A DNA stretch of 32,976 bases, taken from Candidatus Altarchaeales archaeon. Its GTDB lineage: Archaea; Altiarchaeota; Altiarchaeia; IMC4; SCGC-AAA252-I15. Under the pieces are notes generated by a model. It saw nothing but the letters and a program-made list of their open reading frames with translations, ran no database searches and was not told the DNA's origin. This document shows positions 16,975 through 27,200 of the stretch, piece by piece. The DNA is taken from assembly GCA_014729705.1 (NCBI GenBank), contig WJJK01000099.1:1-32976 (forward strand). Reading direction: 5' to 3'. The position numbers were made by a program, and so were the translations under genes. Within the stretch, counting starts at the first letter, position 1. The number at the start of each line of letters is the position of its first letter.

Positions 16975-17322
16975 ATGCGTATCGGTAGTAGAGATATTAG
17001 AATGCACAGGGGGTGGATTGTTCTTTACAATGATGGAACTGTAATCTGTGAGGACGACATGCCCTGGGTAAAGGTTCCAGATAAGAAGAACATCCGGCGA
17101 ATGATTTTGAAGTGGGACGATAGATTTTGGAGTTTGGACGATAAAGATCATTACACCGTGCCAAAGAAAAGAGGATACATCGACGTAAATATGGGAGGCT
17201 CTTCCCAGGGTATTCATTCTCGGACCATTGGTTATTATGACATGGAGGAAAAGGCCAAAGTTATCATTCGAGTAGAAGAAGCTACTGGTAGGATGCAGTA
17301 CGATATAGAACCATTTGAGTAG
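16975..17322 (+). CDS. Small hypothetical protein of a 'GWxVxYxDGTxxxxDDxPWxxVP' type often seen near phage tail genes
   Basis: 115 aa; MHRGWIVLYNDGTVICEDDMPWVKVPDKKNIRRMILKWDDRFW. SD TAGGAG. Confidence 0.7.
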   Translation: MRIGSRDIRMHRGWIVLYNDGTVICEDDMPWVKVPDKKNIRRMILKWDDRFWSLDDKDHYTVPKKRGYIDVNMGGSSQGIHSRTIGYYDMEEKAKVIIRVEEATGRMQYDIEPFE

Positions 17323-17341
17323 GGTAAAGGAGAGGTAGTAA

Positions 17342-20300
17342 GTGGTTAAGTTCCTGACAGGGGGCAACTATGATGGCAGCCAGGTCCCTGTTTGTGCCTT
17401 CTGGTCTACAGAAGCAACTACAGATAAGGATGAGGATTTTGCGGACATCGAAGCAGGGGCTACGCAGGGAAACTGCATAGCTAATCATTATTTTGCTGTC
17501 AATGACATTAGTTGCTTCAACGCCGGTCAGTGCAATGGAGAAGGCAAATGTTTGCCTTGTACCAAGTATAAGTACGCCGGTATGCGGATGGGTATTAGCC
17601 ATTCTCCGCCGATGGATTTTTTTCGTCAGTTCAACAAGGGTCTTACCGAGGCAGAGATTAAGTCCCCTCAGTTTCGAGCCTTAGGTTCGGCAGTTCAGCA
17701 GGTTGACCATGACCAGCTGCCTTTCCATATTATTATCAGAAACATCCAAGCTGAGATAGCCAAATGCTGCCGTTGGTCTGTCGGCGATGGTGAGCCTTCC
17801 AAGTTTGTCCTGGCTAAGATAATAGATGGCCCTGACCTCATCGTCGTAACTACTGCGAACGGCGGAACCCAAACGTTAAGGGGCATTCGTGTAAATAATA
17901 GTGCGTTTCCGGATTCGGGAACGCCTAACAATCCAGAAGGCGGTTCTTTCTTTCCCGTAGGACTATCAGTCGTAGCGGGATGGGAGGATCAGCCTTCTTT
18001 TTATTTGGAGCCTCGAACTCATTTGGTGAAAAATGGAGAAGGGGTTGTTTTCAAGTCTTCTGGGAATAATAATGCGGCTTTAGCACGGGCTAAGCAGTTA
18101 GCCGCCCGCGCCCCGGCCGCAGCCGCTAATGCTCAGGCTGCTATTAACGCCGCGGGTGTCCAGGCTACCCAGCTCCTCAATACCGAGGTGGGGTTGGCTA
18201 ATAACATTCTTCAAAGTAATGCCCCCGCGTCCCAGAAGGATAACGCTAATGCCCGCGTGGCAGAGAAACAGGCAGCAGTGGATGCTATTGCAGATGCCCA
18301 GAGTGAAGCCTCCTCCTCGGTTAGCTCGATAAACAGCAATGCTTCCGCGACTATTTCGGCAGAGGAGCCTGATGCTGTAATCTCTGCCGCTTCTGACCTG
18401 TCTCTGGACTTGGATCTTTTAGCAATATGGGTGGAGATAGCCAGCAGTAATGCGGGCGGTCAGCCGGCTTCTGAAACTGCGGCAGCTGCTGCTCGTGTTT
18501 TAAGATCCTTGGCTCAAAGTTTGCTTTTTTCAGGTAGCGGGGGTTTTACCAAATGTGAGCTGGCTTTTACCGATGAGAATCCGGCGGCACAGTGGAACTC
18601 CCCTACAGACGGTAGCTTGCCTTGCAACGGGATGCGTTCGGATTGTAAGTTCTATACAGGCCCTCGTTGGCAGTTTGCTACCACTGAAAAGATGGAGATC
18701 GGTAAGCCGGTACTGGCGGAGGCTATTCAAGAGGTCCGATTTTACTCCGATGATTGGAGCCGTTTTAGTGATCCCGAGGAGGAGTTTAGAACCCGATTTT
18801 CAGTTCCTTTCATCTGGGCCTTTAAGGACTACATAGATGCCGGAGGCACTCCTTTTATTGAGGATATGATCCTCTATAAACCTAAAACCCTTTTTGCTCG
18901 TGCTGGAACTGGGGATAATCTTTCTACTGTACTTAACTCTTATGAGACCATGAGGGTTAACAAGGTTGAAATAAGAGACTATACGGATCTGGATATAAGG
19001 AGATCTTTGAGCCGCATCCAGCCCGGACAAGATGTCTTAGATAAGGATGCTGTTCCTTCTTTTGCCACAACTATTAGTCAGTTTAGTGTGCCTTCAGCTG
19101 TAAGATTGAAAATCACACACCCTCCGACAGATGAAACTTTTGTTTACAGAACTTGGAGCCCCCGCTTCACCAATCGGATTTCCCTATTCGGTAATGCTAG
19201 CCCCAACCAAACCATTTACATTGTAAACAACACCGCTCTCCGAGCTCGTGATAGGTACCATCAGTTCTTTGAGACGAAGAACTTGTTTGACGTCCCTTCG
19301 GGAGGTTTGCCTGGTGCCAACTCTGATTTTGTAGGCACAACCGCTGCCCAACTAATAGACATCTTTGATGTTTTAGAGAAAGAAAAAGAATCTAATCAGT
19401 CGGAAGCAGTTTTAGGATTCGACATAGTCTCTTCTGACACAACTGGATTTTGGGACTCTCTCGTAGAAGTGGATCTTGTACACAATGATATTAATGACAT
19501 TTTTGCTTTTATCCTAATCAATGATGTGGATTTTATTTTTGATAAGGTCCAGGTCGATTATAGAGTACTTCATTCTATTGTTACCCAGGATAGTTTTGAG
19601 GGGGTGGACTTTACCATTCACGATACTGGCATAACGGGAGTAAGTAAGCTGGGCATAGCTACTCGTGATCAAGCTCAGGAAGGAATCGTCAGGGCGACAG
19701 CCAGGCAAATTTTAGGAAATGAGCCGGTTACGGTCAATCATGGTTATTATGCTTGGAGGTTCAAGGACAGAAACATAAGCAAAACTGACGGCCAGTCTGA
19801 TCTTCAGTCTGACACGGGATTTGTTGTGGAAGCTGATCCTGATGGTTTTGTTGTCAATCTTACCTATAGAGTGGTTCAGTACCGGGACGAGGAAGAAATA
19901 ACTAACTGGTACCGGCTTCAGGATTGCGGTATTATAATGGCGGAAATATCTAGTCCCAACGCCCACCGGGTTCTTCCTCTCCCGGACCAGTCAGGTCAGG
20001 TAAAGGCACTTTCCAGTGTTTTGGTAAACAATGGTAGCGTTGGAAGTGTCGTTGCCCCTTGGGCGCCGGAAAAAGTTACTCTAACTATAGAGGGAGAAGA
20101 AAAGGAAATGGTTCTCCTCTATAGAAATGAAGAAGGTGTAGGCTTACCCGCAAATTATGTAGTATTGGGGCCCGCTCCGGGTGCAGAAAACCTTTTTGGA
20201 AGACCTGATCCTGCCCGGGACAGCCTAACTATCCGGTACACCTACTTGCGGGCCCAGACCCACGCCAGAGTAGATCAGGATCCCAGCCCTCCTGAAGGTT

Positions 20301-23300
20301 CTGGGGAGATTGTTACTGAGGATTTCTACGGGGCGGATCTACGAGAGCATAACCATGCAATAAACTTCTTAAGCACTGGGTTAATCGCCGGAGGTACACG
20401 TCCTGATCAAATACAAAGAGATCAGCAGGATTACTGTTTTGTTTTCCAGGACAGTACCGGTCGTCCGATAGGCAGAAAAGTAGTCCGTTTTGCGGTTATG
20501 TATTATAACCTGGCAGCGATTAGTGTTGAGATTTTTTACCAGTGGAGAAGCAACTGTGTTACTTATGCATTGTACCCGGATCTATTTCTATCCTTGGGGA
20601 CGAATGACGGGACCACTATGAGTGCCCCGGGTGCTACTATAAATCCAGAAGACTTATTGCTGGGGTCGCGTGTACAGAATCTATTAGGGAATCATGGATG
20701 CGGTAACATTCCTTTGTGTGGTGACCATGAGTTTTTGAGCTTGGGCCCTCTACGTAAGGAGTTTGAGATTATCGCCAATGTGGCTGAGGATACCGGGGAT
20801 GAAGAAGAACCTCCGCCGCCAGAGCTGAAGGCTTTCTTTCCCAGCGCTGGGCAAGTAGTAGAAGGAGAAATAGTTATTTCTGAGCCTCCGGGCACGCAAT
20901 GGCGCCTAAGACGTGGCCCTTTGTGGTATCCTTACACTATTTGTGAAAGGCCTCGCTATAATAAGAGTACTCAAGGCCCTCTCAACACTGATACTACTGA
21001 GCTTATTAACGCCCAGACAGGCAAATCAGGTGTAGCTACAGGCGAGTTTGGTGTAGGAACCTTTACTCCCGGTGAAGGTGAGTTTGGGGCTCTTCCTCCT
21101 GAGTCGGAGGAGGCATACCGAGGCCCTGACGAGGTTTCTGCTCGGGCTCTGGATATACATCCGAGTCTCCGTGCTTGTACTTCTTCTTATACCTATGGAA
21201 ACACCGTTAAAACGGGAGGCAACGAGTTCGTTGGTTATGCTCGGAAACGTGGAGAAGTAGATCCTTTCTGGTATGAAGGTTTGGGCTGGAGCCCTCCTCC
21301 CTTCGGTAACTTTGGACGGGCGATGTTGCTAACTGAGGTGGCTACTAAGGTAGGAGATTACGCACCGCCGGGACCTGTAGATAAAGGCTTTCGGTGGATG
21401 CCGGTATTCCCTGAGAGAGAAGAACTTGGCGGTACTTTGGAATTGTTTTCGGAGTCTCCGCAACCAGAGTCTGTAGTTTGGAGATTAGTAGGTTCTCAGA
21501 CCCCATTAGGAGGAACTGGGGAATCAGCGCCCGACGGTACCGTTCGTTTCTCTCACAAATCCCTGATAACAAATAGAACTACAGGAGTTTCGTACCCGCA
21601 TGTTTCTTACTTTCCTGTTTTTCTTCCCGACGGTCTGATAGGTTCAGAGCCAGAAAATCAAGGTATTGCTCCAGGTACGGATGCTCCTCGAGGCACTACC
21701 ACCACTGCTTGGGCGTGGAGAGAGGCTGACAGACCTATAACCAGAGGGGCTGACGGTACAGACCCTATTCTGGGATTGCAGGTTCTTTTGCCAGATTACT
21801 TTTTGGATAATCAGCGGATGGAAGTTAGACTTCGTCCACAAGAGGGTTTCTATCAGATTAACTATACTGCTCCCCAGTACGACTCGGCTGGGGAGATTGT
21901 AGAAAATGGAACTCTTCAGCTTGGAGAGGGTCCTCCTAGAGAGATTATCATAGATTTCGTCAATAAAAGATTCGGATTAGCCAACCAGCCGGACACGGCC
22001 TATGATACCAACTTGATTTTAGGAGACGATCCGTTTCCTTGTGAGCCTCGTTTTTCCAGCAATCTTGCTATTTCTCAGCAATGTGGTTGTGAAGGCCAGG
22101 TGTCCGAGGATTCGGATTTTCTCCCGGCCATTTTCATTCATGCAGATCAAATTTCCCCAGATGGTTTTTACGCTCTTTATTCTACTAATGAGATGGGTCC
22201 GGCTTTCGCCACTGACTTGCCTTCAGGGGGGTCGTCTGAAACTCCAAAAAATATCTGCAACTATTTCCTGGAGCACATTTACTTTAGACTCGATTCTAAC
22301 TTCCTACCCTTGACCCCTTCTTTTGACCCCGCCTTCTCTAACGCACTTACGATGCAGTACACTTGGAGCCGTGTTCCCCACGGTAGGTTAGGAGGCTCTG
22401 GTCAGGACGGAACCTTCGGAGGACAGGAAAATAGGGCGCAAAATTATGTAGATAAGCAAGGTGTCTTGACGACTCGCCCATTTGACGGTCAGGATAGCCT
22501 TTCGAAGAATCTGGTTTCTGCTTACTTTCCTTCTCCTTCTGAGGCTCAGCAGGCGTTACAAGATAGCACTGGTATTTTAGTGCCGGGGGCTCTGGATGTT
22601 GGAGATCCTAAACTATTGGGTGGAGCGCCTGCTACGAACAGTAGATCTCGTGGACAGTCTGAGCCTATTACCCTTGATGTTATTTTTGGCACCTTTGTCT
22701 CTGTTAAGAGGGTTCGTATTTGGTTCTTGGCTGGGGAGGGAATGCAAGTACCCACAGTCACTCTGAGCTCTGTTTCTCCCCAGAATAGAACAGGGAACTT
22801 TCCTACCGAGAGAAGTAGTTTAGAGTTGGGAAGTACTTCTTTGGTCGCCAACGGAGGAGATATTCCTTCTTCTCAGAACTTTGATGTTGGGGATATTATT
22901 CAGGGTCAGGTGCTGCTCCAAGTAAGCATCAATCCTGTATTTACGGACATTCCTTTTTGGGATAGATTTGCTCAGGAGTTCCATTTAGAGTTTGCTGGTA
23001 GGGAGAACAACCTGTCTATGGGCATTCACGCCATTGAGTTTGAGGTGGACGCGCTTTTGGGTACCTCTTCCTTGAGTGAGACTGTGTTTATTCCTGACCG
23101 TAAGTACTATACATCTACCTTTTCTCCCGTGGGTACCAACCCTATGGATCTTCTCAAGGGCATTCAAGAGGCTACAGCGTATTGGAGAACCACTTCTGTC
23201 AATGCTGATTCTGGAGCCAACCGTCATAGGGCCTATGCTTGGGATACAAAGGTAGATCAGGAGTCCAATGTTGGTCAAGGAGGTGGGCAGCCTATCATTA

Positions 23301-23878
23301 AGGGGGAACCAGAAGAGCTGGAGCAGCTTCAGGAAGAGGAGTATGATAAGGCAAGGAAGCTTATGCTTCCTCCTTATAGCTTTTCTTATACGGGTTTCGT
23401 TCCTTTGGACGAGCAGCGTTGGATAGATTTTCTGGGAGGTACTGTTCCTTCCTGGACTACTCGTCTTTCATTGCTCGTTAGTAATATAGATGAGGTTTCG
23501 GATGTTAGTAGTGGCAACTTAGTTTATGGGCAGGTGCCTCAACGGAGCCGTTGGAATGCCCCAGGTCACGCCTGGATTCATGTTTTGGAAGAAGAGTTGT
23601 ATCAACCTTGCTGTGAGGGCTGTGCTGATTCCCAGACCGTTAACTATGAGTTCATCCACCTTCACGATAACCTAAAAGTGGTGGAGACTAAATCCTTCTG
23701 GGACGAGCTTCCTGGTGGTCTTTTGAAAGGAGTTAGATCCATTATGGAATCTCCGGATGTTATCATTCTTGACGAAGGTCAGCTATTGGATGCCCAAGGA
23801 AATCCCATTCCACAATCTGTTTTGGATGCATCGGGCATTGCCCGAGACCCTGAAACCGGTGAGCTTATTATAGAATAG
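17342..23878 (+). CDS. Giant (2178 aa) virion/tail protein with an N-terminal Cys cluster and an internal Ala-rich helical segment
   Basis: Single uninterrupted ORF, GTG start, AAAGGAGAGG SD. GNCIANHYFAVNDISCFNAGQCNGEGKCLPCTKYKYAGMRMG; AALARAKQLAARAPAAAANAQAAINAAG.... Confidence 0.85.
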   Translation: MVKFLTGGNYDGSQVPVCAFWSTEATTDKDEDFADIEAGATQGNCIANHYFAVNDISCFNAGQCNGEGKCLPCTKYKYAGMRMGISHSPPMDFFRQFNKGLTEAEIKSPQFRALGSAVQQVDHDQLPFHIIIRNIQAEIAKCCRWSVGDGEPSKFVLAKIIDGPDLIVVTTANGGTQTLRGIRVNNSAFPDSGTPNNPEGGSFFPVGLSVVAGWEDQPSFYLEPRTHLVKNGEGVVFKSSGNNNAALARAKQLAARAPAAAANAQAAINAAGVQATQLLNTEVGLANNILQSNAPASQKDNANARVAEKQAAVDAIADAQSEASSSVSSINSNASATISAEEPDAVISAASDLSLDLDLLAIWVEIASSNAGGQPASETAAAAARVLRSLAQSLLFSGSGGFTKCELAFTDENPAAQWNSPTDGSLPCNGMRSDCKFYTGPRWQFATTEKMEIGKPVLAEAIQEVRFYSDDWSRFSDPEEEFRTRFSVPFIWAFKDYIDAGGTPFIEDMILYKPKTLFARAGTGDNLSTVLNSYETMRVNKVEIRDYTDLDIRRSLSRIQPGQDVLDKDAVPSFATTISQFSVPSAVRLKITHPPTDETFVYRTWSPRFTNRISLFGNASPNQTIYIVNNTALRARDRYHQFFETKNLFDVPSGGLPGANSDFVGTTAAQLIDIFDVLEKEKESNQSEAVLGFDIVSSDTTGFWDSLVEVDLVHNDINDIFAFILINDVDFIFDKVQVDYRVLHSIVTQDSFEGVDFTIHDTGITGVSKLGIATRDQAQEGIVRATARQILGNEPVTVNHGYYAWRFKDRNISKTDGQSDLQSDTGFVVEADPDGFVVNLTYRVVQYRDEEEITNWYRLQDCGIIMAEISSPNAHRVLPLPDQSGQVKALSSVLVNNGSVGSVVAPWAPEKVTLTIEGEEKEMVLLYRNEEGVGLPANYVVLGPAPGAENLFGRPDPARDSLTIRYTYLRAQTHARVDQDPSPPEGSGEIVTEDFYGADLREHNHAINFLSTGLIAGGTRPDQIQRDQQDYCFVFQDSTGRPIGRKVVRFAVMYYNLAAISVEIFYQWRSNCVTYALYPDLFLSLGTNDGTTMSAPGATINPEDLLLGSRVQNLLGNHGCGNIPLCGDHEFLSLGPLRKEFEIIANVAEDTGDEEEPPPPELKAFFPSAGQVVEGEIVISEPPGTQWRLRRGPLWYPYTICERPRYNKSTQGPLNTDTTELINAQTGKSGVATGEFGVGTFTPGEGEFGALPPESEEAYRGPDEVSARALDIHPSLRACTSSYTYGNTVKTGGNEFVGYARKRGEVDPFWYEGLGWSPPPFGNFGRAMLLTEVATKVGDYAPPGPVDKGFRWMPVFPEREELGGTLELFSESPQPESVVWRLVGSQTPLGGTGESAPDGTVRFSHKSLITNRTTGVSYPHVSYFPVFLPDGLIGSEPENQGIAPGTDAPRGTTTTAWAWREADRPITRGADGTDPILGLQVLLPDYFLDNQRMEVRLRPQEGFYQINYTAPQYDSAGEIVENGTLQLGEGPPREIIIDFVNKRFGLANQPDTAYDTNLILGDDPFPCEPRFSSNLAISQQCGCEGQVSEDSDFLPAIFIHADQISPDGFYALYSTNEMGPAFATDLPSGGSSETPKNICNYFLEHIYFRLDSNFLPLTPSFDPAFSNALTMQYTWSRVPHGRLGGSGQDGTFGGQENRAQNYVDKQGVLTTRPFDGQDSLSKNLVSAYFPSPSEAQQALQDSTGILVPGALDVGDPKLLGGAPATNSRSRGQSEPITLDVIFGTFVSVKRVRIWFLAGEGMQVPTVTLSSVSPQNRTGNFPTERSSLELGSTSLVANGGDIPSSQNFDVGDIIQGQVLLQVSINPVFTDIPFWDRFAQEFHLEFAGRENNLSMGIHAIEFEVDALLGTSSLSETVFIPDRKYYTSTFSPVGTNPMDLLKGIQEATAYWRTTSVNADSGANRHRAYAWDTKVDQESNVGQGGGQPIIKGEPEELEQLQEEEYDKARKLMLPPYSFSYTGFVPLDEQRWIDFLGGTVPSWTTRLSLLVSNIDEVSDVSSGNLVYGQVPQRSRWNAPGHAWIHVLEEELYQPCCEGCADSQTVNYEFIHLHDNLKVVETKSFWDELPGGLLKGVRSIMESPDVIILDEGQLLDAQGNPIPQSVLDASGIARDPETGELIIE

Positions 23879-23889
23879 GAGAGTTTTTG

Positions 23890-24276
23890 ATGCCTTATTT
23901 GCAGTATGTTTTTTGCGACAAGTGCAAAAATGCGCGTATGGACATTGATGAGGAGGCTACTCTTCGGTCTTATATAGAAGACGGTCGTAGATCTAAGGAT
24001 GTATTCATAAATCCTGCAACTTTGGTTTGGGATTATCTGGTTTATAGATGTACTATTTGTGGACGTTCATCTAAATACAAGTTTAGGGATATAGAGAAAA
24101 AAGTTAGAGAGCATTTTAGCTCCTTAGGAGAAGAGTATAGAGATTATTTTGAGAACTTAGATCGGGTTGATTTTAAGCGGTTAGATAGATCTCTTCCCCG
24201 TCCTTATTCTTCGAAGTCAAGAAAGAAAACGGGAGAGAGAATCAAGAGAACTTACGAGAGCAGAGAAGAAAAGTAA
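23890..24276 (+). CDS. Small Zn-ribbon-like protein with a basic C-terminus
   Basis: FCDKCKNARMDI...YRCTICGRSSKYKFR (two CxxC) and a Lys/Arg-rich tail SKSRKKTGERIKRTYESREEK. ATG at 23890 preferred to the TTG at 23887; TAGGAGAG SD. Confidence 0.75.
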   Translation: MPYLQYVFCDKCKNARMDIDEEATLRSYIEDGRRSKDVFINPATLVWDYLVYRCTICGRSSKYKFRDIEKKVREHFSSLGEEYRDYFENLDRVDFKRLDRSLPRPYSSKSRKKTGERIKRTYESREEK

Positions 24277-27200
24277 TGGTATATTCCATTTTGACGGAAG
24301 CCAGGGTTAGGCCCTCCGTTGCCCCTAAACAGCCAGACGTCACTGACTACCAGGTGGTTTGGGACGTTAACCAAGACCTGAAGGGCTGGACTACGTTCGT
24401 CAACATGGACATAGTAGGCTCCTGGGGAGGTTTCCTATTTGGAACTAAGAGGACGGAAAGCGGCGGTTTCATCGGACCTTCTTCTGATTTTCCTGCGGTA
24501 GATGCCTTAGTAAACGATCGTATCTTTTTCCGTATGAAGTACGATAAGCACCCCAAAAGCCAGGGAGCTACTACTTTTGGAAAGATACAGTGGACTACGG
24601 AGGCAGATCCGATTTTCGGTGATGATAAAAGTATTACCTTCGATCTCGCCGCCGATGGCAAGTGGAACTTCTATGAGATCAACATGGGCGAAGTTCCCAG
24701 TTGGGTAGGGAACGTAAATAGAGTCCGCTTTTTCCCTTGCGAGGACGGATTCTTTAATGATGAGTTCTTCCTGAGCTTTTTTGAAATAGGCACCAATGCT
24801 TTTGATTTCTCCTTCGAGGAAGCAGATGCTGGTTCTTCCGGTTTTGCCCAGGCAGCGGTTCCTTTAAATGGAGCAGTCACTATAGAAAAGGGCGTCAACG
24901 ATAAACTTATTGTAAATATTGATGATTATGGTGACGTTCAAATAACTCTTACTCCGCAGACTTCTCAGCCTCTTCTTATAGCCAGAGATATTGCCCTTCA
25001 GTTGGGTAAAGTAGGTATAGGGGGGTATACGCGGGCAGATGCTTTTATGACCGAAGACTCCCTTCTCCGGATAGAGTCAGGAACTAGGGCTTCTGATTCC
25101 AGCGTTTCTGTTAAAAGTGGTCCCAATTCTGCGGCTGAGACTTTAGGTTTTACGGATGCTGTGGGTTTCTTTATAGGCACCACAGGAACTGGTTCCGAAC
25201 CTGACTCTCAATACGAACCCCTATCTGCTTACAGACCTACTACTTTAGAGATACTTTCTCTGTTTGATAATGATGAGGATTTGCCCGCTTTTAGTCTGGA
25301 TCCACAGCAGCCCATAGTTCAGGCAGGTAACGTTAACTTCGCTGTAGTAAATCAGCGTCTAACTCAAGACATAGTGTTGGAGGGTAGAGACACCGGCCTT
25401 CAGGGATTTAGTATTACTCAGGACGGTTCCCTGGATGGTGCTTCTAAAACCTTTATAGATTTGAACCATCCCTTCGCTGATGAGGGTAAAGTAGACAAGA
25501 TATTCATGAATGGTGTTCCTAATAGGGACGGCTCAAGTAAGTGGAAGATCTTTCGCCCTCGGTTGGATGGAACTTTAACTCTTGTGTCTGAGGGAGCTAT
25601 CGCTGAGAAGACTTTTACCGATGATCCCAATGGCGGTCTTGTAAGCAGCCCTGTCCCAGATGTTTTTACAGCTGATCTGTCTACATCCAACGTAAAGGTT
25701 CGCCGCGGTGATCTGTTGGGTATTTTTAACGTAGGGTTGCATGCGGGGGCTGGAAATACAATCAAGCCGGATGCTCTTTATTACGAGATAGATGGAGATG
25801 CTACTGGAGATGTGACACCTCCCCCTCCTTCTGGTGCTGGAGAGACGGGTCTGGCTATTTACGCCGAGGGCGCTGCAACGAAGAATAGGGCAGTTATTGA
25901 CATAGATCTTCGCCGGAGATTAAACATTGACCGAGTTAGAGTCAAAGGTATAGAAGATGCAAGAGATTTGGAATATAATCTGGGTATAGCTGGATCTGCG
26001 GAATATAATGCCGACATTAGCGGAGAACACACTATTTGTTACCAAGTAACCCCCACTGTGAGGGATTGCTTCACCAGACAAAACCAAGCTTTTAACATCC
26101 AAGCACTGAACGACGATGTTTTAACTGCGGAGAATGGAGACATAGGTTTTGGAGATGGGGGAGTAGGTGGTATAGGTGGTGCCGATGTCACAGGTTCTAC
26201 CTACTTTTATGTAAACGGAGACGGGGAGTTTCTCGGGTCCTTTGAGTTTGAGAATCAGGGGCCTGAACGTTTTAACTTCTTCCGAGATCCTTTAGGCATA
26301 GAATGCTTCTTTAGCAGTCAGACCCCCAGGCTGGACAAGCCTGTGGGTAAGGTTGTTATGTATTTCAAGGATAAGAAGAACCAAAGAGCATGGCAGCTGG
26401 AGTACTTGGTCGGAAGAGGAGGAAAAGGAGGAAACGGAAGTAAGCCTGGCTTCTCCTTGATCCCTGCTGATACTTTTCAGTCTGTTAGAGTTGATGATAA
26501 GCTCATAGAGCCCTTCGCCGGTATACCTTTGAAAGAAGATCATGTTTCTCTTTTGGTAGACAACCCAGTCATCTTGGATGTTGTCGCCGCCGATGGCACC
26601 AGAAACCCCCAACAAGGTGTTGACTTTGAAGAAAATGTTGGTGAGCTTGGAGGGGTTAACTTCGGAGATCAGGCGGTTTTTCTTGAGTTCCAATGGAATC
26701 GCTTTGAATGGTCCTTTGAGACAATAAGGACTCCTGCTTTAAGATGGTACAGTGATTTCCACTGGAGTACCAAGATTTCTGAGATGCAGGTTTTTGCCGT
26801 GTCGGAGTCCAACGAATCCCTCGGAGACAATGTACAGGTTCTTTTCTCTGCAGATGGTCAAACTTTTACCACTGCCGACTTATCTAACGCCAACGAAAAA
26901 GAGGCTGAGTATAAAATAGGCAACTCTCCTCAGTTTATGCGTCTGATAGTCCGCCCGGTTTTGAAGACTTCTTTGAATGATGTTCAGATAGATTTTGAAG
27001 AAGATCAGGTTTGTTTTGGGGATGAAGGACGCATTACTAAATCCACTTCCCTTAAAGAGGCCCGAGTTGGGTCTGTTGGGGCCAGCACGCCACTTAAGAT
27101 TACAAACAACACTGGGCAGACTGCGGATCTAATACTGGATGTTCCGGAAGACATAGAAACTGCCCGACAGCTTCTGTACTTCAATCAGCTGAATAGCCAG

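Noticed and set aside
17342-23878. Tape-measure protein
   Set aside because: Length fits, but the sequence is mainly beta/Cys/Trp-rich with only a ~160-aa helical stretch; tape measures are predominantly helical.
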